Assembly: GCA_902479835.1 (NCBI GenBank)
Contig: CABSQC010000037.1
Coordinates: forward strand, 1-8,350
Length of the DNA stretch: 8,350 bases
Reading direction: 5' to 3'
From: an uncultured Streptococcus sp.
GTDB lineage: Bacteria > Bacillota > Bacilli > Lactobacillales > Streptococcaceae
This document shows positions 5,512 to 8,350 of the stretch, in pieces. The translations under genes were made by a program, and so were the position numbers. The notes under the pieces were generated by a model that ran no database searches, was not told the origin of the DNA, and saw only the letters and a list, made by a program, of their open reading frames with translations. Position 1 is the first letter of the stretch, and each line of letters opens with the position of its first letter.

Positions 5512-6732
5512 TTATTTTTTGGTCACAATACCGATAATGGTATCAACTGCGCGTTCCATGGTTTGGAGACTTACGTATTCAAAGCGACCATGCATATTTT
5601 CACCGCCGGCAAAGATATTTGGTGTTGGAATCCCCATAAAGGAAATTTTAGATCCATCTGTACCACCGCGGATTGGTTCAATGATTGGAGTGATTCCAAG
5701 ATCTTCCATGACTTCCTTAGCAAGGGTAATCGGCGTCATATCTTTTTCAATCACTTGCTTCATGTTATAGTACTGATCTTTGAGGGTGAGGAGAACGCGT
5801 TCACTACCGAGTTCCGCATTCATCTGATCGGCAATAGATTTCATGAGGTCTTTGCGTTTCTCAAAGCTTTCAGTTTCAAAGTCCCGAATGATGTAGCTGG
5901 CACTTGCTTCCTCGACAGTTCCATCGATATTCATCAAGTGGAAGAAGCCTTCATAGCCTTCGGTTAATTCTGGACGTGCTCCTTCAGGGAGTTTGTTATG
6001 GAAATCAATGGCCAATTGAAGAGCGTTGATCATTTGACCTTTGGCTGTACCTGGGTGGACATTGCGTCCTTTGAAGGTAATTTCAGCCCCAGCTGCTGAG
6101 AAGGTTTCGTATTGAAGCTCTCCAAGAGGACCCCCATCGACAGTATAGGCAAAGTCTACGTCAAAATCCTCTGCATCAAATTGATCTGCCCCAACTCCGA
6201 TTTCTTCATCAGGACCAAAGCCGACACGGATTTCTCCGTGTTTGATTTCAGGATGAGCAGTCAGATATTCAATAGCTGTCATGATTTCAGCGATACCTGA
6301 CTTATCGTCTGCACCCAGAAGAGTAGTACCATCCGTCGTGATCAAGGTTTGTCCCTTGTAGTTGTTCAAATGAGCAAAATCAGCTGGATCGAGTGAGAAA
6401 CCAGAGTCACCAAGGGCAATGACACCTCCATCATAATTCTCAACGATTTGTGGATTGACATTTTCGGCATTGAAGTCAGCGGTATCCATGTGAGAGATAA
6501 ATCCAATCTTGCGTGTAAAGCTTGGATCATTAGCTGGAAGCGTTCCAATAGCATAGCCGTTTGGTAAATAGTAGACGTTTTGAAGACCCACGCGTTTCAT
6601 CTCAGGGATCAATACATTTGTTGCAAAATCAACCTGTGATTGGGTACTTGGAGTGGTTGTAGAGTTTTCGTCTGAACGTGTGTTAACCTTTACATAGGTA
6701 ATAAAACGGTCCAACAAATTTTGGTATTTCAT
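5512..6732 (-). CDS. pepT: Peptidase T (tripeptide aminopeptidase, M20B family)
   Basis: PepT is a cytoplasmic two-zinc enzyme that removes the N-terminal residue of tripeptides, helping use of imported peptides. The 406-aa length is standard. All metal and catalytic positions of the M20 family can be placed: His81 and Asp83 in SHMDT, Asp142 in GADDKSG, the pair Glu176-Glu177 in GPDEEIG, Asp199 in TVDGG, and His381 in NMHGRFE. The dimerisation-domain motif NVHPGTAKG is at 224-232. The ATG at 6732 is chosen over the one at 6738 because AAGGAG lies 7 nt before the former and only 1 nt before the latter. It begins 2 bp after the stop of the HAD gene, so it is the last gene of that operon and runs into the shared terminator. 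Confidence 0.96.
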   Translation of the reverse strand: MKYQNLLDRFITYVKVNTRSDENSTTTPSTQSQVDFATNVLIPEMKRVGLQNVYYLPNGYAIGTLPANDPSFTRKIGFISHMDTADFNAENVNPQIVENYDGGVIALGDSGFSLDPADFAHLNNYKGQTLITTDGTTLLGADDKSGIAEIMTAIEYLTAHPEIKHGEIRVGFGPDEEIGVGADQFDAEDFDVDFAYTVDGGPLGELQYETFSAAGAEITFKGRNVHPGTAKGQMINALQLAIDFHNKLPEGARPELTEGYEGFFHLMNIDGTVEEASASYIIRDFETESFEKRKDLMKSIADQMNAELGSERVLLTLKDQYYNMKQVIEKDMTPITLAKEVMEDLGITPIIEPIRGGTDGSKISFMGIPTPNIFAGGENMHGRFEYVSLQTMERAVDTIIGIVTKK

Positions 6733-6734
6733 GA

Positions 6735-7556
6735 TCATTCTCCTTTTTCAGTTTCAATTAATTTGTGAATAGCATGGGCCACGCCATCCTCATCATTGGT
6801 CAGGGTGATGAAGTTGGCTATTTCCTTGACAGCAGCATTGCCATTTCCCATAGCAACGCTGTAACCAGCAAAACGTAGCATTTCAAGGTCATTGTTTGCA
6901 TCTCCAAGAGCCATGACCTGGTCTCTCCTGTAGCCTAATGTTTGACTTAATGCTTGAAGAGCAGAAGCCTTGCTCGCGCCTTTTGGCAAGATTTCAAACA
7001 AGATATCCTGTGAACGAACAGTGTTAAAATCGGCCTCTAATGCAGCCTCGTTCTGAGCTTGGAAGTCATCAATAGCAGAAGGATCTCCTACATACATGGC
7101 TTGAAAAATAGGAACAAGGTTGGGCAGATCCTCTTCTGAGACTGGTGTCGGTTTACTATTAACAATACCCGCATCCATCGTGACAAGTTCACTGGCTTCA
7201 GGTGCGACCACTAGGTAGTGATCCATGTCAAATAAGGTTAGCTGGACGTCTATATCTTCCGTCAAAACATGCAAGCGGTACATGTCCTCAAGGCTCAATT
7301 CTTCCTTGCCAATGATTTCCCAATTCTGAGTAGACAAGGTTGTACACCCGTTATTGATAATCATATAGTAGTTACCATCAGGAAGTCCAATCTCTTCAAA
7401 GATAGGACGTACACCCGCTAAAGGGCGCCCAGTACAGATCACAATGTCATAGCCGGCTTCATGGGCCCGGTGAAGAGCTTCAATATTGCCTTTAGAGAGA
7501 GTCTTATCCTCATGCAAAAGAGTTCCGTCCAAGTCAATCGCAATTAATTTAATCAT
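6735..7556 (-). CDS. Cof-type HAD-superfamily phosphatase
   Basis: This 273-aa cytoplasmic protein has all the motifs of the Cof (IIB) HAD hydrolases, which dephosphorylate sugar phosphates, nucleotides or cofactors such as FMN and PLP. Motif I DLDGT is at 8-12 (nucleophile Asp8, acid/base Asp10). Motif II is CTGRP at 41-45. The motif III lysine lies within KGASK (192-196). Motif IV GDANND is at 218-223. The inserted cap domain spans about 85-190. Which substrate it uses cannot be told from the sequence. The start ATG overlaps the stop of the upstream repressor gene by 4 bases and has GGAGGAAA at 7561-7568 (minus strand), so it is co-transcribed and probably translationally coupled. Confidence 0.93.
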   Translation of the reverse strand: MIKLIAIDLDGTLLHEDKTLSKGNIEALHRAHEAGYDIVICTGRPLAGVRPIFEEIGLPDGNYYMIINNGCTTLSTQNWEIIGKEELSLEDMYRLHVLTEDIDVQLTLFDMDHYLVVAPEASELVTMDAGIVNSKPTPVSEEDLPNLVPIFQAMYVGDPSAIDDFQAQNEAALEADFNTVRSQDILFEILPKGASKASALQALSQTLGYRRDQVMALGDANNDLEMLRFAGYSVAMGNGNAAVKEIANFITLTNDEDGVAHAIHKLIETEKGE

Positions 7557-8308
7557 TTGATTTCCTCCAAATCAAGAGGAACAAAGCCATCAATCACTTT
7601 TCCAATCACCCCAGGTTCCTCATCTAGTGGAATGATTTGATCACTATATTTCTTATTGAGGGAAACGAGTCGAATACCGTTGGCCTCACGAAAGACACGT
7701 TTGATCAACGTTTGCCCGTCAAAATCAATGGCATAAATAGCCCCTGCCTGATCATAATAGGTTTGCTTGATTAACACAACAGCCCCTTTTTCGTATTTAG
7801 GCTCGAGGGAATCTGTATGAATCCAAAAAGCCAAATCGTAAGGAATCTTTTGATCAAACCAGACGATATCAGCTTGCTTTTGATTTTGGTAAGCTGCAAA
7901 AGAATCATAGACAGAATACGGGTGGTATTGCTTTTCAATTTTCTGTCTTTCTTTTTGATGGGTCAAGAGACTCTTTCCATAAGAAAGAAGATTTTCTTGA
8001 TTTCCTTCATCGAGTTGTTTATACAATCGTTCAATCTCTGAATCAATGACCACAAAATCATTGCGCAATCGAGGGTCAATTTCAGCAACTGCTACCTGGA
8101 AAAAGGCTGCAATCTTCTCTAAATTTTCGGGAACGGGAAGAGAAGTTCCTTTTACATATCCAGTCAGGGTACTTGCAGGGATTCCAGTAATACGAGATAA
8201 TTCGATCTGTTTTTTTCCTTGTTCTTTCAGTAATTCTCTAATCTTTTCCGATATAATCCGTAATGCCTCTTTGTCTTGAGGGCTTGCTTTTCCACGACCT
8301 CTAGCCAA
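7553..8308 (-). CDS. HdiR/LexA-like repressor: XRE helix-turn-helix plus S24 peptidase domain
   Basis: The N-terminal half carries an XRE-type helix-turn-helix (about residues 20-70, with KKQIELSRITGIPASTLTGY). The C-terminal half is an S24 self-cleaving domain, with catalytic Ser in HTDSLEP and Lys in GQTLIKR (Ser167 and Lys203 counted from the chosen start). The arrangement matches HdiR, a lactococcal repressor inactivated by autocleavage after DNA damage or heat. The Ala-Gly or Cys-Gly bond usual at the cleavage site is not evident: the corresponding region reads SFAAYQNQ. The TTG at 8308 (251 aa) is preferred because AAGGAGG (8317-8323) lies 8 nt before it; the GTG at 8317 directly abuts that site and is too close. 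It is first in a three-gene operon with the HAD and pepT genes and may control itself. Symbol hdiR is likely but not assigned. Confidence 0.88.
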   Translation of the reverse strand: MARGRGKASPQDKEALRIISEKIRELLKEQGKKQIELSRITGIPASTLTGYVKGTSLPVPENLEKIAAFFQVAVAEIDPRLRNDFVVIDSEIERLYKQLDEGNQENLLSYGKSLLTHQKERQKIEKQYHPYSVYDSFAAYQNQKQADIVWFDQKIPYDLAFWIHTDSLEPKYEKGAVVLIKQTYYDQAGAIYAIDFDGQTLIKRVFREANGIRLVSLNKKYSDQIIPLDEEPGVIGKVIDGFVPLDLEEIK

Positions 8309-8338
8309 CGTACTCACCTCCTTGTATTTACCCTTACT

Positions 8339-8344
8339 ATTATA
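8339..8344 (-). promoter_or_regulatory. -10 element of the repressor-HAD-pepT operon
   Basis: On the minus strand a perfect TATAAT lies at 8344-8339, about 30 bp upstream of the repressor's start codon, with a predicted start near 8332. The -35 would fall beyond the right edge of the window, so the promoter is only partly visible. No clear operator palindrome can be shown in the few bases available. Confidence 0.6.
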
Positions 8345-8350
8345 ATGAAT

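Noticed and set aside
5431..5967. Long open frame on the + strand opposite pepT
   Set aside because: It is antisense to the well-supported pepT coding sequence, has no ribosome binding site at its start and shows no recognisable family. It also spans the terminator at 5473-5509.
1..8350. CRISPR array, tRNA, rRNA or insertion sequence
   Set aside because: No regularly spaced direct repeats, tRNA cloverleaf, rRNA segment, transposase or flanking duplication was seen on either strand.

Overview
The window looks like a chromosomal segment of a Streptococcus, probably of the mitis/sanguinis type. The basis is protein resemblance from memory (PyrR, PyrB and PepT closely match the streptococcal forms), the low-to-moderate G+C, strong AGGAGG-type ribosome binding sites and extended -10 promoters. 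No database search was possible.

Layout, left to right. 1-137 is a non-coding stretch rich in inverted repeats that leads into a six-helix membrane protein of the Pr6Pr / FAR-17a-AIG1 family (138-773, +). 774-1035 holds an extended -10 promoter and a nearly textbook PyrR attenuator. It consists of a PyrR-binding anti-antiterminator, a competing antiterminator and an intrinsic terminator, followed by pyrR (1036-1554, +) and pyrB (1601-2524, +). A candidate terminator and a second extended -10 promoter then precede a two-gene unit at 2650-5474 (+), sitting where streptococci normally carry carA and carB. A strong terminator closes the rightward genes at 5473-5509. On the minus strand, converging on that terminator, is a tightly packed three-gene operon: an HdiR/LexA-like repressor (8308-7553), a Cof-type HAD phosphatase (7556-6735) and the tripeptidase pepT (6732-5512).

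The outstanding feature is the carAB-like pair. The CarA-like protein (363 aa) keeps the family length and fold signatures, but its glutaminase Cys is Gly, its catalytic His is Gln, and other glutamine-site residues are changed. The CarB-like protein (578 aa) is about half the usual ~1060 aa. It keeps the carboxyphosphate-domain and oligomerisation-domain regions plus the first ~80 residues of the second half. It lacks the second ATP-grasp and the allosteric domain, and its remaining ATP-grasp has lost the glycine-rich loop, a metal ligand and the carboxyphosphate-site arginines. Neither protein should be able to carry out the normal reaction, yet both frames are fully open, overlap by ATGA, and are bounded by their own likely promoter and terminator. 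This suggests a retained carbamoyl-phosphate-synthase pseudoenzyme pair beside an apparently fully active pyrB, rather than ordinary gene decay.

How the genes work together: PyrR would bind the leader RNA when UMP/UTP are plentiful and shut down pyrR-pyrB. PyrB commits carbamoyl phosphate and aspartate to pyrimidines. The carbamoyl phosphate would have to come from another carAB copy or from a catabolic route such as arginine deiminase, neither of which is in this window. The minus-strand operon concerns stress regulation, phosphate-ester turnover and peptide use, with no evident link to pyrimidines.
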